In this document: positions 7,167 to 16,504 of the stretch, piece by piece
How positions within the stretch are numbered: position 1 is the stretch's first letter
How the letters are laid out: each line of letters opens with the position of its first letter
Source of the DNA: Xaviernesmea rhizosphaerae
Lineage (GTDB): Bacteria > Pseudomonadota > Alphaproteobacteria > Rhizobiales > Rhizobiaceae
Reading direction: 5' to 3'
Assembly: GCF_001938945.1 (NCBI RefSeq)
Contig: NZ_MKIO01000031.1
Location: forward strand, 1 to 64,000
Length of the DNA stretch: 64,000 nt
Translations under genes and position numbers: made by a program
Notes under the pieces: generated by a model
Databases searched by the model: none
What the model was told of the DNA's origin: nothing
The model's input: only the letters and a program-made list of their open reading frames with translations

Positions 7167-8877
7167 TGGTTCTGGCAAGCTCCAGCACCTCGCTGCCCCG
7201 GCCGCTGATGATCGCCTTGAGCATGTAGAGGCTGAAGCCCTTGGCCTGTTCGAGCTTGATCTTCGGCGGCATCACCAGCTCCTGCTTCGCGGTCACGACA
7301 TCGACCAGCGCCGGGCCCGGATGGGCGAAGGCAGCCGACAGCGCCGCGTCGAGATCCTCCGAAGCCTCAACCCGGATCCCCTTGACGCCCATGGCATTGG
7401 CCATGGCGGCGAAATCCGGGTTCTGCAGATCCGTTCCGGTATCGAGATAGCCGCCGGCCTTCATCTCCATCGCCACGAAGCCGAGCGAGCCATTGTTGAA
7501 GACCACGATCTTCACTGGCAGGCCGAGCTGCGACAGGCTGATGAAATCGCCCATCATCATACTGAAACCGCCATCGCCCGACAGTGAAACCACCTGACGG
7601 GCGGGCGCGGCCGCCTGCGCGCCGATGGCCTGCAGCATGGCATTGGCCATGGAGCCGTGATTGAACGAGCCGAGCAGACGGCGCCGTCCGTTCATGGCGA
7701 GATAGCGCGCCGCCCAGACCGTCGGCGTGCCGACATCGGCGGTGAAGATCGCGTCGTCGGCAGCAAGCTCGCTGATGCGCCGGGCGAGATATTGCGGATG
7801 GATCGGCCGGCCGGCCGGCGTCGGCGTGGCCAGCTCGTCCAGCCCTTCGCGCGCTTTCCGATAATGCTTGAGAGCGGTATCCAGGAAGCCGCGCTCGTCG
7901 CGCGGGGGAAGATGCGGCAACAAGGCGTCGATCGTCTCGCCGACATCGCCGACCAGTCCCTGCGTCAGGCTCGCCCGGCGGCCGAGCGCGCCGGGGTCAC
8001 GGTCGATCTGCAGGATGGTCGCCTTTTCAGGGTAGAAGGCGCGATAGGGGAAGTCCGTGCCGAGCATCAGCAGCGTGTCGGCCTCTTCCATGGCGTGGTA
8101 GCCGGAGGAAAAGCCGATCAGCCCGGTCATGCCGACATCGAAGGGATTGTCCCATTCCACATGTTCCTTGCCGCGCAGCGCATGCACGATCGGGGCCTTC
8201 AGCCGGTCGGCCAGCGCCACGAGGCGGTCATGATGGCCGGCGCAACCGCTGCCGGCGAGAATGGTGATGGCCTTGCCTTTTTCCAGATGGGCGGCCAGCT
8301 GCGCGAGCTCGGCATCGGCCGGGATCAGCCGGGGTTGCGCGGGCAGGGCCGGCGCGGGCGCGCGCTCCACCGGCGCGGCCGAAAGCGCGACATCACCGGG
8401 AATGACGAGGACCGCCACGCCGTTGCGGCCGATCGCCGTGTTCAGCGCGCGATGCAGCACCCCGGGCATCTGCGCGGGGTTGGAGACCAGCTCGATGAAA
8501 TCGGCGCATTCGCGGAAAAGCTCCTGCGGATGGGTTTCCTGGAAATAGCCCAGCCCGATCTCGGATGAGGGGATATGCGCCGCGATCGCCAGCACCGGCA
8601 CATGGTTGCGCTTGCAGTCGAACAGGCCATTGATGAGGTGCAGGTTGCCCGGCCCGCAGCTTCCCGCGCAGACGGCGAGCTTGCCGGTCACGGCGGCCTC
8701 GGCGCCAGCGGCGAAGGCGGCGGTCTCCTCATGGCGCACATGCATCCATTCGATCCGGCCCAGGCGGCGCAAGCTGTCGTTCAGTCCGTTCAGGCTATCG
8801 CCCGTGACACCCCAGATGCGCTCCACCCCGGCATCGGCCAGGCTCTGCGCCAGCAGATCGGCGACGGTCATCGACAT
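7153..8877 (-). CDS. poxB: pyruvate dehydrogenase (quinone)
   Basis: PoxB (EC 1.2.5.1) is a peripheral membrane flavoprotein that decarboxylates pyruvate to acetate and passes electrons to ubiquinone, using ThDP and FAD. The 574-aa length equals that of the well-known enterobacterial enzyme. The N-terminal PYR domain has the ThDP Glu in [17 protein letters not shown] and the [16 protein letters not shown] segment. The FAD domain lies near residues 190-330, and the C-terminal PP domain carries the ThDP motif [14 protein letters not shown] followed by [15 protein letters not shown]. The ATG at 8877 has AAGGAGACCACAC upstream. It is co-transcribed with the downstream FUSC-like gene. Acetolactate synthase is the main alternative but fits the motifs less well. 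Confidence 0.92.
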   Translation of the reverse strand: MSMTVADLLAQSLADAGVERIWGVTGDSLNGLNDSLRRLGRIEWMHVRHEETAAFAAGAEAAVTGKLAVCAGSCGPGNLHLINGLFDCKRNHVPVLAIAAHIPSSEIGLGYFQETHPQELFRECADFIELVSNPAQMPGVLHRALNTAIGRNGVAVLVIPGDVALSAAPVERAPAPALPAQPRLIPADAELAQLAAHLEKGKAITILAGSGCAGHHDRLVALADRLKAPIVHALRGKEHVEWDNPFDVGMTGLIGFSSGYHAMEEADTLLMLGTDFPYRAFYPEKATILQIDRDPGALGRRASLTQGLVGDVGETIDALLPHLPPRDERGFLDTALKHYRKAREGLDELATPTPAGRPIHPQYLARRISELAADDAIFTADVGTPTVWAARYLAMNGRRRLLGSFNHGSMANAMLQAIGAQAAAPARQVVSLSGDGGFSMMMGDFISLSQLGLPVKIVVFNNGSLGFVAMEMKAGGYLDTGTDLQNPDFAAMANAMGVKGIRVEASEDLDAALSAAFAHPGPALVDVVTAKQELVMPPKIKLEQAKGFSLYMLKAIISGRGSEVLELARTNVLR

Positions 8878-9142
8878 GTGTGGTCTCCTTGATTTGCGTC
8901 ATAAAGGCATTGCGCAAGAGACTTGTCGCCCGCACCGGGAATGTCCACAGCGCCGCGGGCGGCCATTGGTCATGGCAGCCGTGCCCGGTCTGCATGACTT
9001 GCCTGCATGCCTTCCGGCCCGCGCCCCACCTTTTTGCATGACGGACGAACGCTGTGTCGGGACCCGACACGCCTGCATAGGAAAGGCCGCGGCGCACCGG
9101 CGGATGCGTCGCGGCCTGGACCGGGGTCGGATCGAGCGGGGA
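8878..9142. other. intergenic gap, no gene seen
   Basis: This 265-bp region upstream of poxB should hold its promoter and the 3' end of the transporter transcript. I see no RNA or protein gene in it. Confidence 0.4.
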
Positions 9143-10351
9143 TCAGGCCGCGAGCGGCACGCCGGTGCGGTTGCGCCGGAGGATGAGGATCACCGTCGCG
9201 GCGCCGCAGACGGCGGCGATCGGCAGCAGCGTATAGAGGAGCTGCTGCGGGCCCATGCCGCTGGCGAGCAGCCAGCCGGCCACGAGCGGACCGACGATCG
9301 AGCCGACGCGCCCGACCGAAACAGCAAGGCCGACGCCGACGCCGCGCACCTCGCCTGGGTAGCATTGCGGGGCAATGCCATAGAGCAGCGCCTGCACGCC
9401 GATCACCGTCGCGCCAATGAAGGCGCCAGCCGCAAGCGCTGCGGGAACGCTGCCCGCCGGCACCATGGCGAGAAGCGCGATCGCCAGCATCAGCCCCGCA
9501 AAGCCGAGGGCTGACGCCAAGGCCGGGCGTGTACCATCGAGCAGCCGGCCGCCGAGAATCGCCCCGGCCGCTCCGCCAATATTGAAGACGATCTGCACCA
9601 GAGAGGCCGTTTCGCGGGCAAAGCCGAGCGAAACGAGAATTTGCGGCAGCCAGTTGAGCAGGAGGTAGACGACGATCAGGCCGAAGAAGAAGGCAGCCCA
9701 GAGCAGCACGGTCTGCGCCAGCACGCTGGGGCCGAGCAGCACGTCGCGCCGGCGCGCCGGCCCCCTCGCATCGCGCACCACCCGAAACGGCGCCATCAGC
9801 ACCTGAAGCGGCACGACAAGCAGCAGCGGCAGGATGCCGCCGACCACGAAGATGGTGCGCCAGTCATCATGCAGGCCGACCATGGCGACGAGGCTTGCCA
9901 GCGCCCCGCCGAGCGGCACGCCGGCATACATGAAGGCGACGGCCCGTCCGCGCCGCTCGGGCGACACGGATTCGGCGGCAATGGCGATGAGGTTCGGCAG
10001 TGCGCCGCCAAGGCCGACGCCGGTGAGGAAGCGCATCGCCACGAGATGCTCGAAGGTGTCGGCGAAAGCCGTGCCGATCGAGAACAGGCCGAAGGCTGCG
10101 AGCGACAAAGCAAGCCCGGTTCGCCGTCCCCAGCGATCGGCGATCACGCCGCCGCAGAGCGCGCCGAAGACGAGGCCGAAGGTGGCCGCCGAAAAGAACA
10201 GCCCCACCTGGTCGGGCACGAGCTTGAAGGCGGGCACGAGCTTGGGCGCGGCGACGCCGGCCGCCTGAAGATCGAAGCCTTCGATGATAGCCGCGAGGAA
10301 AACGAGCGCAAGCGCGCGCGTCCCCGCACCGGTGTGCGTGGTTGTGGTCAT
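9143..10351 (-). CDS. MFS aromatic acid:H+ symporter (AAHS family)
   Basis: A 402-aa, 12-helix major facilitator protein. The AAHS family imports aromatic acids such as 4-hydroxybenzoate, hydroxycinnamates or 3-phenylpropionates with protons. The family signature is visible early (EGFDLQAAGVAAPKL, equivalent to the DGFD motif in helix 1). The loop 2-3 motif GGVIADRWGRRTGL and the AESVSPERRGRAVAFMYAGV stretch follow. The ATG at 10351 has GGGAGGAGAAAATC before it; the frame upstream of that is arginine-rich and not credible. It lies next to the MarR regulator and hydroxycinnamate genes, so uptake of p-coumarate or ferulate is the likely job. Confidence 0.85.
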   Translation of the reverse strand: MTTTTHTGAGTRALALVFLAAIIEGFDLQAAGVAAPKLVPAFKLVPDQVGLFFSAATFGLVFGALCGGVIADRWGRRTGLALSLAAFGLFSIGTAFADTFEHLVAMRFLTGVGLGGALPNLIAIAAESVSPERRGRAVAFMYAGVPLGGALASLVAMVGLHDDWRTIFVVGGILPLLLVVPLQVLMAPFRVVRDARGPARRRDVLLGPSVLAQTVLLWAAFFFGLIVVYLLLNWLPQILVSLGFARETASLVQIVFNIGGAAGAILGGRLLDGTRPALASALGFAGLMLAIALLAMVPAGSVPAALAAGAFIGATVIGVQALLYGIAPQCYPGEVRGVGVGLAVSVGRVGSIVGPLVAGWLLASGMGPQQLLYTLLPIAAVCGAATVILILRRNRTGVPLAA

Positions 10352-10705
10352 GATTTTCTCCTCCCAGAGACCGCCCCTGCGGCGGCGACGCTGATGATCG
10401 ACCTGCGACTGCCTCGGGCGAGGGATGGCTCCGACATCCCCCGAAACCCGATCCTCCATCGATCGGCCGCATTCTCCTGAAACCGCCCTGCAATCTTCTA
10501 GGGCGCGCGCCGGTCGCCCGGCGCCTCAGTGTCATCGGAACGGCACCCCGGACACATCAGCCGGCCCGCCGCTCGCCTTCCTCGTTTCTGCATCGGCCTG
10601 AACCAAAACTGGTTCCCACGTTTTTGGGCCGATACAGGGTCTTCGTTTGCGCATCGGCTTGAACCGAAAACCGGTTCTCACTTTTCGGGCCGATGCGGAT
10701 GCTCG
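10352..10705. other. gap with transporter promoter and two palindromes
   Basis: This 354-bp region contains the upstream region of the AAHS transporter gene and two tandem dispersed palindromes at 10589-10696. No gene is supported. Confidence 0.5.
10589..10696. repeat. two tandem copies of the dispersed palindrome
   Basis: Copy 3 spans about 10589-10635 (TGCATCGGCCTGAACCAAAAC...GGGCCGATAC). Copy 4 spans about 10649-10696 (GCATCGGCTTGAACCGAAAACCGG...GGGCCGATGC). They are in the same orientation and 13 nt apart, just beyond the 3' end of the marR gene. Confidence 0.7.
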
Positions 10706-11158
10706 TCAGGTCTCCTTCCAGACGCGCGCCAGCAATTGGCGCAGCAACGCCCGCTCTCCCGGCGTCAGCGCGCCGAAGGTCCGCTCCTCCTGCGCCATGG
10801 CGCGCTCGCGCCAGTCGGCGAGCATCGTCGCGCCCAGGGGGCTCAGATGCAGAAGCTGGATGCGCTGGTCCTCGGCGTCCGCACGGCGCTCGATCAAGCC
10901 CTTCGCATCGAACTCCGCCAGCATGGGCGCCAGATTGGCCCGCTGCAGCCGCGCCTGCCGGCCGATCTCGGCGGCCGTAATGCCCGGCATCTCGTCGATC
11001 AGGCAGAGCACGGTAAAGGAAACCGGCTTGATCTCGTCGCCCAGCGCCTCGGCAAAGCCCGCGAGGTCGAGAATGGAGGTCCGGCGCAGATGATAGCCGA
11101 GGAGGTCGTCCAGCACGGGCGCCCTTGCCATCTCGATCTCTCGTGCCTTCGATCCCAC
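10706..11158 (-). CDS. MarR family regulator of the hydroxycinnamate genes
   Basis: A 150-aa MarR-type protein. The winged helix spans residues about 60-115 (MPGITAAEIGRQARLQRANL, then the wing with RRADAEDQRIQLLHLSPLG). The start is GTG at 11158 with AGAGGA upstream, or ATG nine codons later (11131). It is divergent from the vdh-ech-fcs operon across 135 bp. In other proteobacteria MarR proteins in this position (CouR, FerR type) repress the operon and are released by hydroxycinnamoyl-CoA, so the same is inferred here. It is also convergent in direction with, and upstream of, the AAHS transporter gene. Confidence 0.85.
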   Translation of the reverse strand: MGSKAREIEMARAPVLDDLLGYHLRRTSILDLAGFAEALGDEIKPVSFTVLCLIDEMPGITAAEIGRQARLQRANLAPMLAEFDAKGLIERRADAEDQRIQLLHLSPLGATMLADWRERAMAQEERTFGALTPGERALLRQLLARVWKET

Positions 11159-11216
11159 TTCCGTTCCTCTTCCGAAAATCGCCGCAGCAGCCTCTTGTCA
11201 GTTCAATACCGTTATG

Positions 11217-11249
11217 TCATATAGCAGTCAATCGCTATTTCACATAGCA
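11217..11249. promoter_or_regulatory. candidate MarR operator cluster before vdh
   Basis: Two near-identical direct repeats, TCATATAGCA (11217-11226) and TCACATAGCA (11240-11249), flank an inverted ATCGCTAT, giving ATAGC-N8-GCTAT and GCTAT-N5-ATAGC palindromes. The cluster sits 45-77 nt before the vdh start, in the divergent region with the MarR gene. Confidence 0.5.
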
Positions 11250-11293
11250 ATGTTCGAGAGCCGGGAGCCTCGAACGTCTCGGGAGGAGACAAG

Positions 11294-12703
11294 ATGACGA
11301 CCGACACCCTGTTTCGCAGGATGAATCCGATCAGCGGCGAGATCGCGAGCGAGGCCCCCGCGCAGACGCCGGATGACGCCCGCGCCGCCGTCGACGCGGC
11401 CGCAAGCGCGATGCCGGCCTGGGCCCGGCTCGGTCCCAATGCCCGCCGCGCCGCGCTGCTGAAGGCGGCCGATGCCGTTGCCGCTAAGGGCGACGCCTTC
11501 GTCGCGGCGATGATGGCGGAGATCGGCGCCACCGAGGCCTGGGCCCGCTTCAACATCATGCTCGGCGCCTCGATGCTGCGCGAGGCCGCCGCACTCACCA
11601 CGCAGGTCGCGGGCGAGGTCATTCCCTCAGACAAGCCGGGCTGCCTGGCCATGGCAATGCGCGAGCCGGCAGGCGTCGTGCTCGGCATCGCCCCCTGGAA
11701 TGCGCCTGTCATCCTCGGCATCCGCGCGATCGCCACGCCGCTCGCCTGCGGCAATGCCGTGGTGTTCAAGGCCAGCGAGCTCTGCCCGCGCACGCATAGT
11801 CTGATCGTCGAGGCGCTCGGCGAAGCCGGCCTGCCGGAGGGCGTGGTGCAGCTCGTCACCAATGCGCCCGAGGATGCGGCCGAGGTCGTCGGGGCGCTGA
11901 TCGACCATCCGGCCGTACGCCGCGTCAACTTCACCGGTTCCACCGCCGTCGGCCGCATCATCGCCGTTCGCGCGGCACAGAACCTCAAGCCCTGCGTGCT
12001 GGAGCTCGGCGGCAAGGCACCACTTCTGGTGCTGGAGGATGCCAATCTGGACGAGGCGGTAAAGGCCGCCGCCTTCGGCGCCTTCTTCAACCAGGGGCAG
12101 ATCTGCATGTCGACGGAGCGGATCATCGTCGTCGACGCCGTCGCCGACGCTTTCCTGGAAAAATTCGCCGCCAAGGCCCGCACGCTCGTCGCCGGTGATC
12201 CGCGCGAGGGCGCGGCACCGCTGGGCGCCGTGGTGGATGTGAAGACGGCCGAGAAACTCTCCGGCCTGATCGAGGACGCGGTCGCCAAGGGAGCAAATGT
12301 GATTGCGGCCGGCGAGGCCAGCGGCGTGCTCGTTCCCGCCCACATCGTTGCCGACGTCACCGCCGGGATGCGGCTTTACGCCGAAGAGAGCTTCGGCCCC
12401 GTCGTTGCCGTCATCCGGGCGCGCGACGAGGCGGATGCCATCCGCATCGCCAATGATTCCGACTACGGCCTTTCGGCCTCGGTCTTTTCCGGCGATGCCG
12501 CGCGCGGGCTCAAGGTCGCCCGCCAGATCCGCTCCGGCATCTGCCATGTGAACGGCGCAACGGTGCATGACGAGGCGCAGATGCCTTTCGGCGGCGTCGG
12601 CGCCTCCGGTTACGGCCGCTTCGGCGGCAAGGCCGGCATCGCCGAGTTCACCGAGCTGCGCTGGATCACGGTCGAGACCGAACCCGGCCACTTCCCGATC
12701 TGA
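11294..12703 (+). CDS. vdh: vanillin / 4-hydroxybenzaldehyde dehydrogenase
   Basis: An NAD(P)+-dependent aldehyde dehydrogenase of 469 aa that would oxidise the aromatic aldehyde made by the hydratase-lyase to vanillate or 4-hydroxybenzoate (EC 1.2.1.67 type). The cofactor motif GIAPWNAPVILGIRAIA, the glycine-rich VNFTGSTAVGR, the catalytic Glu in LELGGKAPLLVLEDANLDEA and the catalytic Cys in FFNQGQICMSTERI are all present. GGGAGGAGACAAG precedes the ATG. It is the first gene of vdh-ech-fcs-pobA, and the context is what points to an aromatic aldehyde; by family alone other aldehydes would be possible. Confidence 0.85.
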   Translation: MTTDTLFRRMNPISGEIASEAPAQTPDDARAAVDAAASAMPAWARLGPNARRAALLKAADAVAAKGDAFVAAMMAEIGATEAWARFNIMLGASMLREAAALTTQVAGEVIPSDKPGCLAMAMREPAGVVLGIAPWNAPVILGIRAIATPLACGNAVVFKASELCPRTHSLIVEALGEAGLPEGVVQLVTNAPEDAAEVVGALIDHPAVRRVNFTGSTAVGRIIAVRAAQNLKPCVLELGGKAPLLVLEDANLDEAVKAAAFGAFFNQGQICMSTERIIVVDAVADAFLEKFAAKARTLVAGDPREGAAPLGAVVDVKTAEKLSGLIEDAVAKGANVIAAGEASGVLVPAHIVADVTAGMRLYAEESFGPVVAVIRARDEADAIRIANDSDYGLSASVFSGDAARGLKVARQIRSGICHVNGATVHDEAQMPFGGVGASGYGRFGGKAGIAEFTELRWITVETEPGHFPI

Positions 12704-12772
12704 GCGCGTCGGCCGTTCGGCCGCACCCTTTACCTTCCCCGTATTTCACCGATTGAACAGGACATGACCATC

Positions 12773-13612
12773 ATGACCGAGACTGCGAACACGACCGATA
12801 TCGTCAGCGTCGAGATTTCCGAGCGCATCGCCTGGGTGAAGCTCAACCGCCCGGAAAAGCGCAATGCCATGAGCCCGGCCCTGAACCGGCGGATGATGGA
12901 GGTGCTGGACGCGCTGGAGTTCAGCGAGGATGTCGGCGTTCTCGTGCTGACCGGCGAAGGCAGCGCCTGGACGGCGGGTATGGACCTCAAGGAATATTTC
13001 CGTGAGACGGAGGCCAAGGGCCTGGCCGGCGTCCGCCAGAGCCAGCGCGAGAGCTATGGCTGGTGGCGTCGCCTGCGCTGGTATCAGAAGCCGACCATCG
13101 CCATGGTCAATGGCTGGTGCTTCGGCGGTGGCTACGGCCCGCTCTTTGCCTGCGATCTGGCCTTTGCCGCCGACGAAGCCAAGTTTGGCCTTTCGGAAAT
13201 CAACTGGGGCATCCTGCCCGGCGGCGGGGCCACCAAGGTGGCGGTGGAACTGATGCCTTTCCGCCAGGCGATGTATCACGCCATGCTGGGCGAGCCGATC
13301 GACGGGCAGAAGGCCGCCGCCTGGGGCCTCGTCAATGAAAGCCTGCCGCTTGTTTCCCTAAAGGAGCGGGTTACCGAAGTTGCCAAGGTGCTGCTGGCCA
13401 AGAACCCGGTCGCGCTCAAGGCCACCAAGGATGCGGTGCGCCGCGTCGGCGTCATGACCTATGACGAGGCCGAGGATTATCTGGTGCGCGCGCAGGAAGC
13501 GGCCAATTCCTACGACAATGAGGGCCGCAAGGAAGGCATCCGCCAGTTCATCGACGAGAAGACCTACAAGCCCGGCCTCGGCGCGTACGACAAGAGCAAG
13601 AAGCACGGCTGA
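12773..13612 (+). CDS. ech: p-hydroxycinnamoyl-CoA hydratase/lyase
   Basis: This crotonase-fold enzyme (279 aa; EC 4.1.2.61) hydrates feruloyl- or p-coumaroyl-CoA and cleaves it to vanillin or 4-hydroxybenzaldehyde plus acetyl-CoA. The sequence follows the HCHL subfamily closely: VKLNRPEKRNAMSPALNRRM, TAGMDLKEYFRE, SYGWWRRLRWYQKPTIAMVN, then WCFGGGYGPLFACDLAFAAD and FGLSEINWGILPGGGATK with the oxyanion and active-site residues. The Trp-rich segment and the C-terminal tail rich in Tyr and Lys are typical. An AGGA at 12759-12762 is 10 nt before the ATG at 12773, whereas the ATG at 12764 would be too close, so the later start is preferred. Confidence 0.93.
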   Translation: MTETANTTDIVSVEISERIAWVKLNRPEKRNAMSPALNRRMMEVLDALEFSEDVGVLVLTGEGSAWTAGMDLKEYFRETEAKGLAGVRQSQRESYGWWRRLRWYQKPTIAMVNGWCFGGGYGPLFACDLAFAADEAKFGLSEINWGILPGGGATKVAVELMPFRQAMYHAMLGEPIDGQKAAAWGLVNESLPLVSLKERVTEVAKVLLAKNPVALKATKDAVRRVGVMTYDEAEDYLVRAQEAANSYDNEGRKEGIRQFIDEKTYKPGLGAYDKSKKHG

Positions 13613-13643
13613 AGTCGGTTCCACTGGGAGGAGGACTGAACTC

Positions 13644-15140
13644 ATGCACGACTGGCTAGCCCCTGATCCGGTGGGCCTGCATGCGCAGGCGCGCCCGGAC
13701 AAACTCGCCCTTGTCGATCTCGCCTCCGGGAGGCGCTGGACCTACAGGGCATTCGACCGGGCGATCGAGCAGGCGCGCGCCGTGCTCGACGCTCTGGGTC
13801 TCCGGCCGGGCGACCGGCTGGCGGCCATTGCCCGAAATTCTGCCGATCTTGTGATCGCGCAGCAGGCCTGCCTGCGCTCGGGCCTGATCTTCACCCCGCT
13901 GAACTGGCGGCTGGCGGCAGCCGAGCTCGACGCGATCCTTGCCGATTGCACACCGGCGCTCATCCTTGCGGACGGCTCCGCCGCCGGCTTCACCGCGCCC
14001 GCCGGCGCGCGGCTGATGGAGGTCGCGGCGTTTGCCGCCCGCTATCAGACCGCGGCGCCGGGCCCCCGCGGCCCGGCCCGGAATGCCGGCGAGCCCTGCG
14101 TGATCCTCTATACCTCCGGGACATCAGGCCTACCCAAGGGCGTGATCCTGACGCCGCAGACGCTGTTCTTCACCGGTGTCAATTTCGGCGTCCTGGGTCA
14201 GGTCTCGGCGAATTCTGTCTTCCTGGCGGAATCACCGATGTTCCATGTCATCGGCCTGGTCACCTCCATCTGGCCGGCGCTGGTGCAGGGCGGCACGGTG
14301 CTGGTCTCCTCCGGCTTCGACCCTGCCATGACCAATGCGCGGCTGGCCGACCGCGCGCTGGCGATCACCCATTATTTCTGCGTTCCGCAGATGGCCCAGG
14401 CCCTGCGCGATGCGCCGGGCTTTGCGCCGGATACCTGGTCGTTGGCCGCGCTGTTTACCGGCGGCGGGCCCAATCCGCCGGCCAATATCCGCTGGTGGCT
14501 GGAGCACGGGGTGCGGATGGTCGACGGCTATGGCATGACGGAGGCGGGAACGATCCTCGGCATGCCGCTCGACCCCGCGCTGATCGGGGCGCATGCCGGC
14601 GCGGTCGGCCAGGCGGGACCCGCCACCGCAATCCGCATCATCGATGAAGAGGGCGGCGACGTGCCGGACAATGCGGCCGGCGAGATCATCGTCAAGGGTC
14701 CGCACATCACGCCCGGCTATTGGAACCGGCCGAAGGAGCACGAAAGCGCCTTCACCCGGGATGGATGGCTGCGCACCGGCGATATCGCCGTGCGCGATGC
14801 CGAGGGCTTCGTGACGATCGTCGATCGCCGCAAGGACATGTTCATCTCCGGCGGCGAGAACGTCTATCCCGTCGAGATCGAAAGCGTGCTGGCCGAGCAT
14901 CCGGCGGTTGCGCTCGCGGCGGTGATCGGCGTGCCGGATCCGCGCTGGGGCGAGGTCGGCCACGCCTTCATCCTGCTGGCGCCGGGACATGAAGGGAGCG
15001 AGAGCGAACTTCGCGCGCATTGCGAGGCGCGGCTCGCCCGCTTCAAGGTGCCCAAGCACTTCCGCATCGTCGAGGATCTGCCGCGCACCAGCACCGGCAA
15101 GATCCGCAAGAACAGGCTGCGCGAGAGCCTCGTGGTCTGA
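13644..15140 (+). CDS. fcs: feruloyl/p-coumaroyl-CoA synthetase
   Basis: An acyl-CoA ligase of the ANL superfamily (498 aa; EC 6.2.1.34 type) that activates hydroxycinnamates with ATP and CoA. Core motifs are the P-loop ILYTSGTSGLPKGVIL, the VDGYGMTEAGTILGMP adenylation motif, the hinge GWLRTGDIAVRDAEGF and DRRKDMFISGGENVYPVEIE, and the catalytic Lys in RTSTGKIRKNRLRE. GGGAGGAGGACTGAACTC precedes the ATG at 13644. The open frame extends 61 codons upstream into ech but is not credible. The position directly after ech and before pobA gives the substrate; by sequence alone it could activate other aromatic or fatty acids. Confidence 0.88.
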   Translation: MHDWLAPDPVGLHAQARPDKLALVDLASGRRWTYRAFDRAIEQARAVLDALGLRPGDRLAAIARNSADLVIAQQACLRSGLIFTPLNWRLAAAELDAILADCTPALILADGSAAGFTAPAGARLMEVAAFAARYQTAAPGPRGPARNAGEPCVILYTSGTSGLPKGVILTPQTLFFTGVNFGVLGQVSANSVFLAESPMFHVIGLVTSIWPALVQGGTVLVSSGFDPAMTNARLADRALAITHYFCVPQMAQALRDAPGFAPDTWSLAALFTGGGPNPPANIRWWLEHGVRMVDGYGMTEAGTILGMPLDPALIGAHAGAVGQAGPATAIRIIDEEGGDVPDNAAGEIIVKGPHITPGYWNRPKEHESAFTRDGWLRTGDIAVRDAEGFVTIVDRRKDMFISGGENVYPVEIESVLAEHPAVALAAVIGVPDPRWGEVGHAFILLAPGHEGSESELRAHCEARLARFKVPKHFRIVEDLPRTSTGKIRKNRLRESLVV

Positions 15141-15210
15141 CACCCCCCGAAATCCGCCGTTCGACGCAAGCAAACGATCGCCGCCATGCCGCGGCCTGTT
15201 GGGAGACACC

Positions 15211-16386
15211 ATGCGCACGCAAGTCGCCATCATCGGCGCCGGCCCCGCCGGCCTCATTCTCGCCCATCTGCTCCACGCCGCCAATGTCGAGACGATCGTG
15301 ATCGAGCGCCAGACCCGCGCCTATGTCGAGGGCCGGGTGCGGGCCGGGGTTCTGGAACAGGGAACGGTGGAGTGCCTTGCCCGTCTGGGGCTGGACCAGC
15401 GGCTGCGCGCCGAGGGGCTGCGCCATTCGGGCACGCATCTGTCCGCCGATGGCGAGGATTTCCGCATCGACCTCGAACAGGCCTCGGGCGGAGCCTGCGT
15501 CACCGTCTATGGCCAGCAGGAGGTGACCCACGATCTCTTCGAGGCGGCGCAAGCGCGCGGGCTGACGATCCTGTTCGAAGCCGGCGATGTCCGCCCGCAG
15601 GACATCGAGACGGAAAAGCCCTTCGTCACCTGCCGCACGCCGGCAGGCGAGCAGCGGATCGATTGTGATGTGATCGTCGGCTGCGACGGCTTCCACGGGG
15701 TCTGCCGTCAGGCGATCCCCGCCCATGTTCTGCGCAGTTTCGAGCGGGTCTATCCCTTCGGCTGGCTCGGCATTCTCACCGAGCGCCCGCCCGTCAGCGA
15801 CGAGCTGGTCTATGCCAGCCACGAGCGCGGCTTCGCACTGGCCTCGATGCGCTCGATGACGCGCAGCCGCTATTACATCCAGTGCGACATGGAGCAGCGG
15901 CTGGAGGACTGGCCGGACGAGCGCATCTGGGACGAGCTGGCGCTGCGGCTCGGCCCCGCGCTGGGCGCGCGGCTGCAGCGCGGTCCCTCATTTGAAAAGA
16001 GCATCGCCCCGCTGCGCAGCTATGTGGCCGAGCCCATGCGCCATGGCCGGCTGTTCCTGGCCGGCGACGCCGCCCATATCGTACCGCCGACGGGCGCCAA
16101 GGGCCTCAATCTCGCGGTTTCCGATGTCACCATGCTGGGAGAGGCGCTGGCGGAGTTCTTCGGCGAAGGGTCGTCGGCGGGCATCGACACCTATTCCGCG
16201 CGGGCCTTGGCGCGCGTGTGGAAGGCCGAGCGCTTCTCCTGGTGGTTCACCAGCCTCACCCACCGCTTCCCGGACACCGGGGATTTCGAGCGCCGCATGC
16301 AGGTGGCCGAACTCGCCTATCTCCGGTCGTCGCCGCGCGCTCAGGCAAGCTTTGCCGAAAATTACGTGGGCCTGCCGCTCGCCTGA
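15211..16386 (+). CDS. pobA: 4-hydroxybenzoate 3-monooxygenase
   Basis: PobA (EC 1.14.13.2) is an FAD enzyme that hydroxylates 4-hydroxybenzoate to protocatechuate with NADPH and oxygen. The 391-aa product matches the family length (about 390). It starts with the FAD motif VAIIGAGPAGLILAHLLHAA, has ERQTRAYVEGRVRAGVLEQG and the second FAD/NADPH motif DVIVGCDGFHGVCR. It also has LAGDAAHIVPPTGAKGLNLA and ends in the usual YVGLP. GGGAGACACC precedes the ATG. It closes the pathway from p-coumarate within this operon. The ring-cleavage genes are outside this window, and no pobR regulator is adjacent. Confidence 0.94.
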   Translation: MRTQVAIIGAGPAGLILAHLLHAANVETIVIERQTRAYVEGRVRAGVLEQGTVECLARLGLDQRLRAEGLRHSGTHLSADGEDFRIDLEQASGGACVTVYGQQEVTHDLFEAAQARGLTILFEAGDVRPQDIETEKPFVTCRTPAGEQRIDCDVIVGCDGFHGVCRQAIPAHVLRSFERVYPFGWLGILTERPPVSDELVYASHERGFALASMRSMTRSRYYIQCDMEQRLEDWPDERIWDELALRLGPALGARLQRGPSFEKSIAPLRSYVAEPMRHGRLFLAGDAAHIVPPTGAKGLNLAVSDVTMLGEALAEFFGEGSSAGIDTYSARALARVWKAERFSWWFTSLTHRFPDTGDFERRMQVAELAYLRSSPRAQASFAENYVGLPLA

Positions 16387-16504
16387 ACCGCTAAGCCGGA
16401 CCGGGGTTTGTCTCCGTCGGAAACGACATCCCCGTTTCGGGCATGACCGAGGCATTTCCGGCCCCGACACGATTAACGACACGATCAACCGAACGAGGGC
16501 AGAC

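Noticed and set aside
7153..8877. Acetolactate synthase
   Set aside because: The ThDP fold is shared, but length, the [17 protein letters not shown] segment and the C-terminal part fit PoxB, and no regulatory subunit gene follows.
11294..16386. Complete ferulate degradation
   Set aside because: Vanillate O-demethylase (vanAB) is not in the window, so only p-coumarate can be taken to protocatechuate here.
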